Assembly (NCBI GenBank): GCA_040755055.1
Contig: JBFMBS010000003.1
Coordinates: 130,588-194,587, forward strand
Direction of reading: 5' to 3'
Length of the DNA: 64,000 nucleotides
DNA from: DYJK01 sp040755055
GTDB lineage: Bacteria; Bacteroidota; Ignavibacteria; Ignavibacteriales; Melioribacteraceae
Made by a program: the position numbers and the translations under genes
Shown: piece by piece, positions 45,487 through 53,935 of the stretch
Position numbering within the stretch: position 1 is the stretch's first letter
Layout: each line of letters starts with the position of its first letter
The notes under the pieces: model-generated
Databases searched by the model: none
What the model saw: the letters and a program-made list of their open reading frames with translations, nothing else
What the model was told of the DNA's origin: nothing

Positions 45487-46884
45487 CTACAAAGTAAAGT
45501 ACATTTTATATTCAAACGGATGAGGCATCGTACCGATAGATTGTATCTCCTCGTTTTTTATTCTTACCCATTGATCAAGCAGTTCATCAGTAAAAATATT
45601 ACCCCGTCTCAAAAACTCGTGATCTACTTCGAGTGCATCAAGCGCTTCGGCTAAATTCCTGGGCAGCATTAGTATTTTGTCTTTCCCGTCGTCATCAAGA
45701 AAATTTTTGTCATACGGACCAAATCCTTCTTTTACCGGATCAATTTTGTTTACAACACCGTCAATACCGGCAAGTAACATAGCAGATAAACACAAGTACG
45801 GATTAATAGTAGCATCAGGCGGACGGTACTCAAATCTTGTTTCTTGGGGATTTGAAACGTATTTAGGAATCCTGATTGCTGATGCACGGTTCCCTTGTCC
45901 ATATGTTAACGCCACCGGTGCTTCAAAACCCGGCACCAAGCGCTTATAAGAATTTGTACTTGGATTTGTGAAAGCTGAAAGTGCCGGCGCATGCTTTAAC
46001 ATTCCACCGATAAAATATAAACCAAGCTCATTCATATTGCCATATGCATCTTTTTTATAGAAAGCATTCTTTCCGTTTTTAGTTAGATATAAATGAAGAT
46101 GCAGTCCGTTACCGGCTTGTTGGTACATCGGTTTCGGCATAAAGGTGATATACAAATTTTTCTGCCTTGCATAATTAAACAAAACATATTTGGCGGTAAT
46201 AATATTATCTGCTGTTGCAAGAAGATCATGGAAGTATGTTTCAATTTCTTGCTGTCCGCGTTCGCCTACTTCATGGTGATGATACTTCACGCTAATTCCA
46301 AATTTCTCCAATAGCTTGCTGGCTTCGTCTCTAAAATCATCGTAGATATCAAACGGATTTGCGGCATGATACGCCTTCTTATAAAATTCCTCTGCATGTT
46401 CTACTTTGTAGTAAGAAGTAGCAGTACGCGTATCATAGTCAACATTCGAAAAAATATAGAATTCAAATTCAGGACCCCACCAGCTTTTATCTGTCCCGGT
46501 AGTTTTCTTCAAAAGTTCTTCTGCTTGTCTTGCAAGATATCTTCCGTCTTGTGAAAATTTTGATTTCTTACCGTCGGTTAAGATGATATTCGAATAAAAG
46601 CTAAGAGTTGGTGCATCACGGAAAAGATCGATAACCGCTGTATCAAGATCGGGTATTAAGATCATATCGCTGTTTTCAACTTTTCTAAATCCATAACTAG
46701 AACCATCGAAACCAACACCCTCCTCTATCAATTTTTTCATGATGTTATTTTTAACCGGTAGCGATATATGATGAAGCCGTCCGGAAAGATCGATTGCTTT
46801 TAGATCAATTATTTCAACTTTGTTCTTTTTGATTAATGAATTGATTGAATCTGCAGTCTGGCGAGAAATTTTCTTTTCGGGCAT
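45487..46884 (-). CDS. glnA: Glutamine synthetase type I
   Basis: 465 residues from ATG 46884, preceded by AGAGG; an upstream start would add nine residues overlapping the terminator. Catalytic motifs: VGFDGSSYGF, GPEFEFYIFS, NGLHLHLYLTKNG and VPGFEAPVALTYGQGNRASAIRIP. It makes glutamine from glutamate and ammonia. It is separated from enolase by the terminator at 46910-46940. Confidence 0.95.
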   Translation of the reverse strand: MPEKKISRQTADSINSLIKKNKVEIIDLKAIDLSGRLHHISLPVKNNIMKKLIEEGVGFDGSSYGFRKVENSDMILIPDLDTAVIDLFRDAPTLSFYSNIILTDGKKSKFSQDGRYLARQAEELLKKTTGTDKSWWGPEFEFYIFSNVDYDTRTATSYYKVEHAEEFYKKAYHAANPFDIYDDFRDEASKLLEKFGISVKYHHHEVGERGQQEIETYFHDLLATADNIITAKYVLFNYARQKNLYITFMPKPMYQQAGNGLHLHLYLTKNGKNAFYKKDAYGNMNELGLYFIGGMLKHAPALSAFTNPSTNSYKRLVPGFEAPVALTYGQGNRASAIRIPKYVSNPQETRFEYRPPDATINPYLCLSAMLLAGIDGVVNKIDPVKEGFGPYDKNFLDDDGKDKILMLPRNLAEALDALEVDHEFLRRGNIFTDELLDQWVRIKNEEIQSIGTMPHPFEYKMYFTL

Positions 46885-46909
46885 GTTTACCTCTGTAAGG
46901 TTTAAAGAC

Positions 46910-46940
46910 AAAAATGCCCCGCTTATGACGAGGCATTTTA
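46910..46940 (-). terminator. Terminator between enolase and glutamine synthetase
   Basis: AAAATGCC (46911-46918) and GGCATTTT (46932-46939), extended by CG/CG, followed on the minus strand by T-rich sequence. It lies 17 bases past the enolase stop. Confidence 0.75.
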
Positions 46941-46956
46941 TTTTTATTTACATTAA

Positions 46957-48249
46957 TTATATGTTACAATTAATCGCTTCTATTCCGGGGAATATTGCTG
47001 TTGTATCGAGTTCTTCTTCAATTCTTAACAACTGGTTATATTTTGCAATACGATCTGTTCTTGATGTAGAACCGGTTTTAATTTGTCCGGCGTTTGTTGC
47101 AACAGCAATATCAGCAATAGTTGTATCTTCAGTTTCGCCTGAACGGTGGCTGATAACCGCAGTGTAGCCGGCACGATTTGCCATTTGAATTGCATCAAGT
47201 GTTTCTGTTATAGTACCAATTTGATTTACTTTTATTAAAATTGAATTTGCAACACCAAGTTGAATTCCTTTTGATAAGTATTCGGTATTAGTAACAAAAA
47301 GATCATCGCCAACCAACTGAATTTTTTTACCAACTTTATCGGTAATCAATTTCCAGCCATCCCAATCAAATTCTGCCATACCGTCTTCAATTGAAATGAT
47401 AGGATATTTATTAACCCAATTAACCCAGAAATCGACCATTTTTTCCGGTGCCATATATGATTTATCTGATTTGAAGAAGAAGTATTGTTTCTTATCATTA
47501 TCCCACATTTCACTTGCTGCCGGATCTAACGCAATACAAATATCTTTACCTGATTTGTAACCGGCTTTTTCAATTGCTTCAAGAATAACTTCGATAGCTT
47601 CGTCGTTGGATTTCAAGTTCGGTGCAAAACCGCCTTCATCACCAACAGCAGTATTGTAACCCTTCTTATGCAGAACAGATTTTAATGTATGGAATGTTTC
47701 GGCACCCATTCTTAATGCTTCGGCAAAACTCGGAGCGCCGACCGGCATAATCATAAATTCCTGGAAGTCAACATTGTTATCGGCATGTTTACCGCCATTC
47801 AAAATATTCATCATCGGAACCGGCAAAGTTTTTGCATTAACACCACCAAGATATCTGTACAAAGGCAGTCCTAAAGATTCTGCAGCTGCTTTGGCACAAG
47901 CCATAGAAACACCAAGTATCGCGTTAGCACCAAGTTCAGCTTTTGTTGGGGTGCCATCTAACTGAATTAATAAATTATCAACTGCAACTTGATCGGTGGC
48001 ATCAAAATCAATTACTTCATCAGCGATTCTGTTGTTAACATTATCAACCGCTTTCTTCACACCTTTACCAAGATATCTTGATTTATCGCCATCGCGAAGT
48101 TCAACAGCTTCATTTTCCCCGGTAGAAGCACCGCTTGGTACTGCGGCTCTTCCGATTACTCCATTTTCCAAAGTTACTTCTACTTCAATTGTTGGGTTAC
48201 CGCGTGAATCTAATATTTCCCGTCCCCAAACATCAACTATAGTTGTCAT
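46957..48249 (-). CDS. eno: Enolase
   Basis: 430 residues, normal length. Motifs: ILDSRGNPTIEVEV, SGASTGENEAVELRDGDKSRYLGKG, VGDEGGFAPNL, SIEDGMAEFDWDGW, and VISHRSGETEDTTIADIAVA. It converts 2-phosphoglycerate to phosphoenolpyruvate. It is a single-gene unit divergent from the fluoride-response pair. Confidence 0.97.
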   Translation of the reverse strand: MTTIVDVWGREILDSRGNPTIEVEVTLENGVIGRAAVPSGASTGENEAVELRDGDKSRYLGKGVKKAVDNVNNRIADEVIDFDATDQVAVDNLLIQLDGTPTKAELGANAILGVSMACAKAAAESLGLPLYRYLGGVNAKTLPVPMMNILNGGKHADNNVDFQEFMIMPVGAPSFAEALRMGAETFHTLKSVLHKKGYNTAVGDEGGFAPNLKSNDEAIEVILEAIEKAGYKSGKDICIALDPAASEMWDNDKKQYFFFKSDKSYMAPEKMVDFWVNWVNKYPIISIEDGMAEFDWDGWKLITDKVGKKIQLVGDDLFVTNTEYLSKGIQLGVANSILIKVNQIGTITETLDAIQMANRAGYTAVISHRSGETEDTTIADIAVATNAGQIKTGSTSRTDRIAKYNQLLRIEEELDTTAIFPGIEAINCNI

Positions 48250-48355
48250 TTCATACTCCTTTATTTTATCTATTGTGTCAAATTCAGTTCTGTAAATTTA
48301 CTAAAATAGGACGAATTCATATGGATTTAATTATTAAAATTTTTTTAAATTTGTT

Positions 48356-48408
48356 TTGGCGATGGAGTTCACCAATAACCTCCTACCCCGGCTGATAACT
48401 CCTACTTA
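48356..48408 (+). ncRNA. Fluoride riboswitch (crcB motif)
   Basis: GGCGATGGAGTTCACC (48358-48373) followed by AATAACC and, at 48392-48405, CTGATAACTCCTAC. These match the crcB-motif consensus: 5' stem-loop GGCGATG, pseudoknot region and CTGATxxCTCCTAC end. It sits 30 bases upstream of a fluoride channel gene. It is predicted to switch expression on when fluoride binds. Confidence 0.92.
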
Positions 48409-48439
48409 GTTCCAACAATTCATTAAGGATATTTTCTCC

Positions 48440-48811
48440 ATGATAAATTATTTGATAGTTTCATTAGGCGCAGCTTTGGGCGGTGCATTTCGATATTGGC
48501 TCTCCGGAGTAATACAAAAATACTTTCCGGCATCCTTTCCGTACGGAACGCTTACAGTTAATGTAGCCGGCAGCTTACTTCTAGGTATAATAATTTTTAT
48601 AATAGACAGCAGACAAATGATTAGTCACCAAACGAAAATTTTCCTTACAATTGGGTTTTGTGGGGGGTTTACAACTTTTTCTACTTTTTCATTTGAGACA
48701 ATTAATTTAATTAAGCATTCGGAATTCTTTTTAGCATTCATAAATATAATGTTGAACGTCGTTCTCTGTTTGGGTGCGGTTTATGCAGCTTCACTATTTA
48801 CACATAAATAA
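48440..48811 (+). CDS. crcB: Fluoride ion channel CrcB/FluC
   Basis: 123 residues with four hydrophobic segments: GAALGGAFRYWLS, TLTVNVAGSLLLGI with the conserved Asn, and IGFCGGFTTFSTFSFE, containing the Phe/Thr-Ser track of Fluc channels. It exports fluoride and works as a dual-topology dimer. A fluoride riboswitch lies in its leader and a DUF190 gene follows directly. Confidence 0.96.
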   Translation: MINYLIVSLGAALGGAFRYWLSGVIQKYFPASFPYGTLTVNVAGSLLLGIIIFIIDSRQMISHQTKIFLTIGFCGGFTTFSTFSFETINLIKHSEFFLAFINIMLNVVLCLGAVYAASLFTHK

Positions 48812-48823
48812 TTGGAGATCAAT

Positions 48824-49168
48824 ATGGAAATTAAAGGTGATGCAAAACTGTTAAGGATTTTTTTAGGCGAATCAGATAAAATTCATTCGATTAACGTTTA
48901 TGAAAAGATAGTGATGAAAGCAAGGGAAGAAGGATTAGCCGGTGCAACCGTATTTAGAGGCATAATGGGATTCGGAGGTAAAAGCAGAATACACACTTCA
49001 AAGATTTTACGATTATCCGAGGACTTACCATTAATAATAGAAATTGTAGATGAAGTTGTAAAAATTGAAAAATTTATCCCGGTCGTAGAATCAATTTTCA
49101 ATGAGGCAAACTGCGGCGGACTGATAACAATAGAACACGCTGAAATAATAAAGTACACAACCAAATAA
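48824..49168 (+). CDS. DUF190 protein, fluoride-operon partner
   Basis: 114 residues from ATG 48824, with GGAG six bases before; a TTG at 48812 is the alternative. Family marks: KLLRIFLGESDKI, EGLAGATVFRGIMGFG and LPLIIEIVDE. Structurally PII-like. It is often next to crcB; its biochemical role is not known. Twelve bases separate it from crcB, so both are under the fluoride riboswitch. Confidence 0.9.
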   Translation: MEIKGDAKLLRIFLGESDKIHSINVYEKIVMKAREEGLAGATVFRGIMGFGGKSRIHTSKILRLSEDLPLIIEIVDEVVKIEKFIPVVESIFNEANCGGLITIEHAEIIKYTTK

Positions 49169-49259
49169 GTTTTATTATCTTTTTCAAAAATCTGTTGTAT
49201 TGCCATATCTGAATTTTTATATTTCAATAACATTTAGAAACCAAAATCATTATTAATTA

Positions 49260-49332
49260 GCCCCGGTAGCTCAGTGGATAGAGCAGCGGTTTCCTAAACC
49301 GTTTGTCGGAGGTTCGATTCCTCTCCGGGGTA
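49260..49332 (+). tRNA. tRNA-Arg (anticodon CCT)
   Basis: Complete cloverleaf: acceptor GCCCCGG/CCGGGGT, D-arm GCTC/GAGC, anticodon arm GCGGT-TTCCTAA-ACCGT with anticodon CCT (reads AGG), T-arm GGAGG-TTCGATT-CCTCT, discriminator A. CCA is not encoded. Confidence 0.95.
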
Positions 49333-49382
49333 CAAAATATTGTGAGAATTATTTTTAAGAAAATTAATAAACAAAAAATTAT

Positions 49383-49483
49383 ACTCCGGTCGTTGGTATA
49401 TTTAACGGCGGTTTCCTAATCCCGACTTGTCGGGACGGAGGTTCTCCCAAAGGGATTCCAGGGGAAGATTCCTCCCTGGTGTA
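49383..49483 (+). pseudogene. Decayed tRNA-Arg copy interrupted by palindromes
   Basis: Fragments of the preceding tRNA recur in order: CTCCGGTCG, GCGGTTTCCTAA (49408-49419), CGGAGGTTC, GATTCCTC and GGTGTACAAA. Between them sit a palindrome CCCGACTTGTCGGG (49420-49434) and a stretch TCCCAAAGGGATTCCAGGGG. It cannot fold as a tRNA. Confidence 0.7.
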
Positions 49484-49505
49484 CAAATCACATAAGGAAA
49501 TTATT

Positions 49506-49778
49506 ATGAAAAAAATTATGGTAGTTTTAGTTTCTGCCCTTGTTGATATTGTTTGTTTTGTACAAGGCAGTGTAATACTTGCTTATGCATTATTCCATTT
49601 CAATTATAAGGTAGAGGTAGTACGCGGAGAAGGTTTTAATACATTAGAAATGCAGAATGTCCCGGTTGCAATCGGGGGATATTATTATTACTCGGATCCT
49701 TACATTAAAGTTGCATTAATTGGAATTGCTTTAATTATAACCGGTTTCTTAATGAGAAGCTGGCGTAAAAGTTTTTGA
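49506..49778 (+). CDS. Small two-helix membrane protein, unknown
   Basis: 90 residues from ATG 49506, with AAGGAAATTATT upstream. Membrane segments at about 4-27 and 65-85, with a polar loop (FNTLEMQNVPVAIGGYYYYSD) between. No family recognised. Confidence 0.6.
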   Translation: MKKIMVVLVSALVDIVCFVQGSVILAYALFHFNYKVEVVRGEGFNTLEMQNVPVAIGGYYYYSDPYIKVALIGIALIITGFLMRSWRKSF

Positions 49779-49894
49779 ATTCAAAATTGAAAAGAAAATT
49801 AAGTTTTTGAGGGCTTCAAAAAAAAACGACAAACTATGTATTACAGTAGTTTTGGAATAAAATAAAATTCACTAATTAAAAATAAGGAGAAATA

Positions 49895-51388
49895 ATGCGT
49901 TTATTTACGAGGGCCGCGTTAATATTATTACTTGTATTTGTTTCTACTAATATTAATGCTCAATTTAAAGATTATGGACTGAAAGGCGGCGTGCAGTTTA
50001 ATGGTGTAATGCCAGTTACAGAATTTGAAGATGATAACGGATATACAATATCATCTTTATTATTCCGCGGTTTTTTAAGATTTGAACTTTCCGATCTTTT
50101 TGATGCAGAAGTAGGCGCCGGTTATGGCAAACTTTCCGGTGATGATTTTAACTACACTACAATGAAAAAAGGTACCGGTGAATATGAGGTTTCAATTATT
50201 CCTATCGAAGCACGACTTCTACTTTCTCCTTTCGATTTAGAATCGGTTAATCCATACTTGTACGCCGGCATTGGCATGATGAATTTCAGTGTTGATACAA
50301 AACCAAGCGTTGTTTCGCCGGTTGCAGTTGATGAAACCGGATGGGCGGCAGTTATTCCTTTTGGTCTTGGAACAGAAATTAAATTGTCGGATGTAATTGC
50401 TTTAGACTTGAGCGCCGGATTTAATTACTCGTTAAAACCCGATTTCAATTATTTTGATATTGATGATTTAAATGACGCTTATATTAATTTCGGTGCCGGT
50501 ATTTCTTATAACGGTGAAAGCTGCAGTACCGATAAAGACGCGGATGGCTTAACAAGATGTGAAGAAGAACAACTAGGGACAGATCCTAAAAATGCCGATA
50601 CCGATGGCGATGGATTAAATGACGGACAAGAATTGAAAGAGTACAATACCGATCCTAAAAATCCGGATAGTGATAATGACGGGTTGAAAGACGGTGAAGA
50701 AGTACTAAACTACAAAACTAATCCTGGCAAAGCAGATACTGATGATGATGGATTAAATGATTATGACGAAGCTATGACACACAAAACCGATCCTTTGAAT
50801 CCCGATACCGATGGTGACGGATTGAAAGATGGCGATGAAGTAATGAATCACAAAACAAGTCCATTCAAAGCTGATACCGACAGCGATGAGTTGAAGGATG
50901 GCGAAGAAGTTACTAAATACAAAACCAATCCTTTAGATGCCGATACCGATGATGGAACAGTACTTGACGGAAAAGAAGTTGCCAACGGTACAAATCCTCT
51001 CGATCCTAAAGATGATGTTCCGGTAACAGCTGTCGAAAAAGAAATTAGCTGGGAAAACGTTTTGTTCTCCATCAACAGTGCAAAATTATCCAAAGCTGCT
51101 AAAGCTACTTTGGATGCTGCATATGATAATTTCACAAAACTTACTGATGCTAAACTACATTTAAGCGGACATGCTTGCTCGCTTGGTGCAGATGATTATA
51201 ATTTGAAACTTTCCGAAAAGAGAGTTAATGCTGTAAAAGAATATTTAGTAAAGAAAGGAATCAATGCAGATTTAATTGATGTCCAGGCATTTGGTGAAAG
51301 CAAACCGGCATTCCCGAACGATACTGAAAAAGAGAGAGCCAAAAACAGACGCGGCGAACTGAAAGCTACATACTGGGATAAACCGTAA
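49895..51388 (+). CDS. OmpA-family outer membrane protein with calcium-type (TSP3) repeats
   Basis: 497 residues. Signal peptide (1-22, ending NINA), an eight-strand-like N-terminal barrel (about 25-205), then about six to seven tandem 23-residue repeats of the pattern D-D-DGL-DG-E (about 212-370), and an OmpA C-terminal domain (about 378-495, HLSGHACSLGADDYNLKLSEKR) that binds peptidoglycan. The repeats resemble thrombospondin type 3 calcium sites. The protein likely tethers outer membrane to cell wall; the calcium-binding linker is inferred. Confidence 0.9.
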   Translation: MRLFTRAALILLLVFVSTNINAQFKDYGLKGGVQFNGVMPVTEFEDDNGYTISSLLFRGFLRFELSDLFDAEVGAGYGKLSGDDFNYTTMKKGTGEYEVSIIPIEARLLLSPFDLESVNPYLYAGIGMMNFSVDTKPSVVSPVAVDETGWAAVIPFGLGTEIKLSDVIALDLSAGFNYSLKPDFNYFDIDDLNDAYINFGAGISYNGESCSTDKDADGLTRCEEEQLGTDPKNADTDGDGLNDGQELKEYNTDPKNPDSDNDGLKDGEEVLNYKTNPGKADTDDDGLNDYDEAMTHKTDPLNPDTDGDGLKDGDEVMNHKTSPFKADTDSDELKDGEEVTKYKTNPLDADTDDGTVLDGKEVANGTNPLDPKDDVPVTAVEKEISWENVLFSINSAKLSKAAKATLDAAYDNFTKLTDAKLHLSGHACSLGADDYNLKLSEKRVNAVKEYLVKKGINADLIDVQAFGESKPAFPNDTEKERAKNRRGELKATYWDKP

Positions 51389-51404
51389 TTAGATATTTAA
51401 AAGA

Positions 51405-51524
51405 GAGTTGTCTCAGAAGTATATCTTTTTACTGCGTAGCAATCACTATTTGAAAAAATAGCACGCGGATAAAATCGGATTAACGCTGATTTTTAAATTG
51501 AACTATTACTTCTGAGACAGCCCT
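51405..51524. repeat. MITE-like element with 13-bp perfect inverted ends
   Basis: TGTCTCAGAAGTA (51409-51421) and TACTTCTGAGACA (51507-51519) are exact inverted repeats about 85 bases apart, with a G-T extension. The interior includes ACGCGGATAAAATCGGATTAACGC with no ORF. A T-run follows the right arm, so it may also stop transcription of the OmpA gene. Confidence 0.6.
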
Positions 51525-51560
51525 TTTTTTATTTTACATTGTACCTATTGTCAAAAAGCA

Positions 51561-52271
51561 TTACATTTTCTTAGAATTAAGTCCCGATTTATTAAAAAGC
51601 TCATTATACTTTTCTTGAAACAATTTTTTTACTTTATCCAAATCTTTGATGAAATCCGCTAGCTCGATATCACCGCCGTATTTAAAATAATAATCTGTTA
51701 ATTGTTCAAGATATAACTCAGTAAGTTTTGTTATTGCATTAAATGATTTTGATGTATCCCTATCGAGTTTTCCAAGTTCCTCGGCTTCGTAGGGACGAAT
51801 CAGTTCTTCTTCTTCGAGTATAGAAAAATGATCAACAAATTCTTCGAGCTCACTTCTTTGTGACCAAATACGAGCAAGCTGCAAAAGTGCGCTAACTATT
51901 TCTCTTAACTTCTGCTCTCTTAAAGAACGGAATTCTTCAATCGTCTTTTCTTTAGATGATTCACGGATATTTTCTATATGAAGTTTTTCTAAAATGGTTG
52001 ACAGATGAAATCCCTTTTCTTTCCCTTTAATTATTTCTTTGAACTTAGTGTGAATTTTTTCATCGAATGCAATTTCGGAATCGCAAGAGATATTATTGGA
52101 AACAAGCAACTCGAGTATCTCATTTTTTCTATCAGGATATTTCCTCTCAAGAAACTCCTCGGTATAATCAAAATTATCATTCCCTATCGAAGGGTGATCT
52201 AACAAACTTACAAGGTAAGATTTAAGCCGCAGTAAAATTAAAAACAGATCGAATTGCTCTGAACTACTCAT
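51561..52271 (-). CDS. Hypothetical alpha-helical protein
   Basis: 236 residues from ATG 52271, preceded by GGAG at seven bases; a longer frame to 52322 is unlikely. Rich in Leu, Glu and Lys, predicted mostly helical, with no signal peptide or membrane segment. No family recognised. It is alone between two convergent or unrelated units. Confidence 0.6.
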   Translation of the reverse strand: MSSSEQFDLFLILLRLKSYLVSLLDHPSIGNDNFDYTEEFLERKYPDRKNEILELLVSNNISCDSEIAFDEKIHTKFKEIIKGKEKGFHLSTILEKLHIENIRESSKEKTIEEFRSLREQKLREIVSALLQLARIWSQRSELEEFVDHFSILEEEELIRPYEAEELGKLDRDTSKSFNAITKLTELYLEQLTDYYFKYGGDIELADFIKDLDKVKKLFQEKYNELFNKSGLNSKKM

Positions 52272-52395
52272 GGTTTCTCCATTTACGCGCCTAAAAATAA
52301 TCTTAAAAGAATTGTATAGCAATTTGCATAGCTTTAGTAATCTAAATGAAGAAGCTAGATGTTAACTAAATTATGCGTAGATATGGAACTGAAGA

Positions 52396-53898
52396 TTATT
52401 TGATCAAAACCATTTTTCTTGTATGTAATTCTAAGGATCCCGACTTGTCGGGAGATGAAGAATCTCCTACTCTTAATACGTAGAAATAAATACCCGATGG
52501 TAGAGACGCTCCGCCTCCGGCGGAATGGCGCGTCTCTACATTAAATTCTATGTTATACTTACCTGGTTGTTGGTATTCATTCACAAGCGTTGCAACTTCT
52601 CTACCGAGTATGTCATAAACCTTTAACGTTACAAACACACCCCTTTGATTCCCCTCTCGAGAGGGAACACCGGAGGTAGGGGTGTGTATTGTGTATTCTA
52701 TAGTTGTACTTGGATTAAACGGATTTGGATAATTCTGTGAAAGAGAAAATTGTTCGGGTAATTTGTTTTCGGTTTCAACATCGCCTATAATCGGATTAAA
52801 CTTGTCTTTTGCAATCCAGAGATCTGTTTTATTATTAAATCTGTGTTCCCAGATTATTGAAACAAACACGGTATCATTTTCATAAGCCATTGCCAATGCC
52901 GGACGGCTATCGTTTCCTTCTGCATCAGAAATATTAATTAAAGTATCATTTAATGAAAAAATAGTTTTTATCATGATCTCCTTATTATCTGTAAGTGAAT
53001 CACTATCAAATGCTACAAAGAAAGGTGTTTCATTAGTTGAAGATGATGTCGGGATTGGATAAGTGAAAAAAACTGGATTTCTGTAGTTATAATATTCGCT
53101 TTTAATATTTCCCAAAGTATGACCTTCATTCAAAGTATAAACTAATTGCCATAAATTACTTTGCAAAGACTCATACACTATTCCACCCTCATAGCCTGAT
53201 TTCGGATTAAAATCATTATCCCCATCAGATATTTTCTTCATTTCCCAGTGACTTGTAGGATATTGATGATAATCTGCCAAAAAGATGTTCTGTTTTCCAT
53301 CAATAGTTTTTTCATAAAAAATTTCTGTGTTAAAACCACTGATATCAGGATTTGAACAATAACTACTATCAATGATGACAATTACTTCGGAAGCAGAATC
53401 AAAACCTTTCCAATAAAGTTTCCAGTTATCAATCCAACACAAGCTTTTGTTGCCAAGTGAAATTTGCGGATCGCTTGTAAGTGAATTAATCAGAGTCGTT
53501 GAAGTACTTAGTGTATCGTTATAATAATCAGCTGCTTCAATTTTCCAGATATTGTCGGCATAAGTTTGCCAGGCAATTTTAATTTCTGGACCATAGTTCA
53601 CAAAATCAACTTGGGGATTTGTTTTAATTGTATTATCTGAGGCAACAATTAAATTTTCACCCAAAACTGGTGATAACTGTTTTAAGTAGATTGTATAAGT
53701 AGAATCTGTTTTATTAATCCAGGTTATATAACAACTCAAATGGCCATAAAATAGAAAATTGGATGTAACATCAACATCATAATTGTCCCCGGGAATGTCG
53801 ATCAGAATTTCTTTTTTGAAATTTTGCCCTCGGCTAATGTTGCACAAAAAAAGTAAAGAGAGAATAATTATTACAAACTTGCCGGCATTATTATTCAT
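52396..53898 (-). CDS. Secreted T9SS protein with beta-propeller-like body
   Basis: 500 residues: signal peptide (1-24), a body of repeated short strands such as ISLGNKSLCWIDNWKLYW that suggests a TolB-like propeller, then a type A sorting domain (LSQNYPNPFNPSTTIEYT near 395; last residues RKMVLIK). Three repeat-derived in-frame insertions lie within the sorting domain: TPTSGVPSREGNQRG, ETRHSAGGGASLPSG and GDSSSPDKSGS. Despite them the frame stays open. Substrate unknown. Confidence 0.78.
   Translation of the reverse strand: MNNNAGKFVIIILSLLFLCNISRGQNFKKEILIDIPGDNYDVDVTSNFLFYGHLSCYITWINKTDSTYTIYLKQLSPVLGENLIVASDNTIKTNPQVDFVNYGPEIKIAWQTYADNIWKIEAADYYNDTLSTSTTLINSLTSDPQISLGNKSLCWIDNWKLYWKGFDSASEVIVIIDSSYCSNPDISGFNTEIFYEKTIDGKQNIFLADYHQYPTSHWEMKKISDGDNDFNPKSGYEGGIVYESLQSNLWQLVYTLNEGHTLGNIKSEYYNYRNPVFFTYPIPTSSSTNETPFFVAFDSDSLTDNKEIMIKTIFSLNDTLINISDAEGNDSRPALAMAYENDTVFVSIIWEHRFNNKTDLWIAKDKFNPIIGDVETENKLPEQFSLSQNYPNPFNPSTTIEYTIHTPTSGVPSREGNQRGVFVTLKVYDILGREVATLVNEYQQPGKYNIEFNVETRHSAGGGASLPSGIYFYVLRVGDSSSPDKSGSLELHTRKMVLIK
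52439..52453. repeat. Short palindrome CCCGACTTGTCGGGA inside a coding region
   Basis: The same 14-base palindromic core appears in the decayed tRNA (49420-49434). Here it encodes PDKSG near the end of the T9SS domain. Confidence 0.7.
52500..52541. repeat. GTAGAGACGC inverted repeat in T9SS domain, copy A
   Basis: GTAGAGACGC at the left and GCGTCTCTAC at the right around a GC-rich centre. A related shorter copy is at 54011-54038 in the neighbouring gene at the equivalent place. Confidence 0.7.
52636..52686. repeat. Two-tier palindromic repeat in frame inside a T9SS gene, copy 7
   Basis: Outer arms CACACCCCT (52636-52644) and AGGGGTGTG (52678-52686), inner palindrome CCCTCTCGAGAGGG (52652-52665). 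Read through in frame. Confidence 0.88.
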
Positions 53899-53935
53899 AC
53901 GGCAACTCCAAAAGTTTATGTATTAGTTAATATCC

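Noticed and set aside
51409..51519. Ordinary terminator of the OmpA gene as sole explanation
   Set aside because: Arms are separated by about 85 bases with a structured interior; a mobile-element origin fits better, with termination as a secondary effect.
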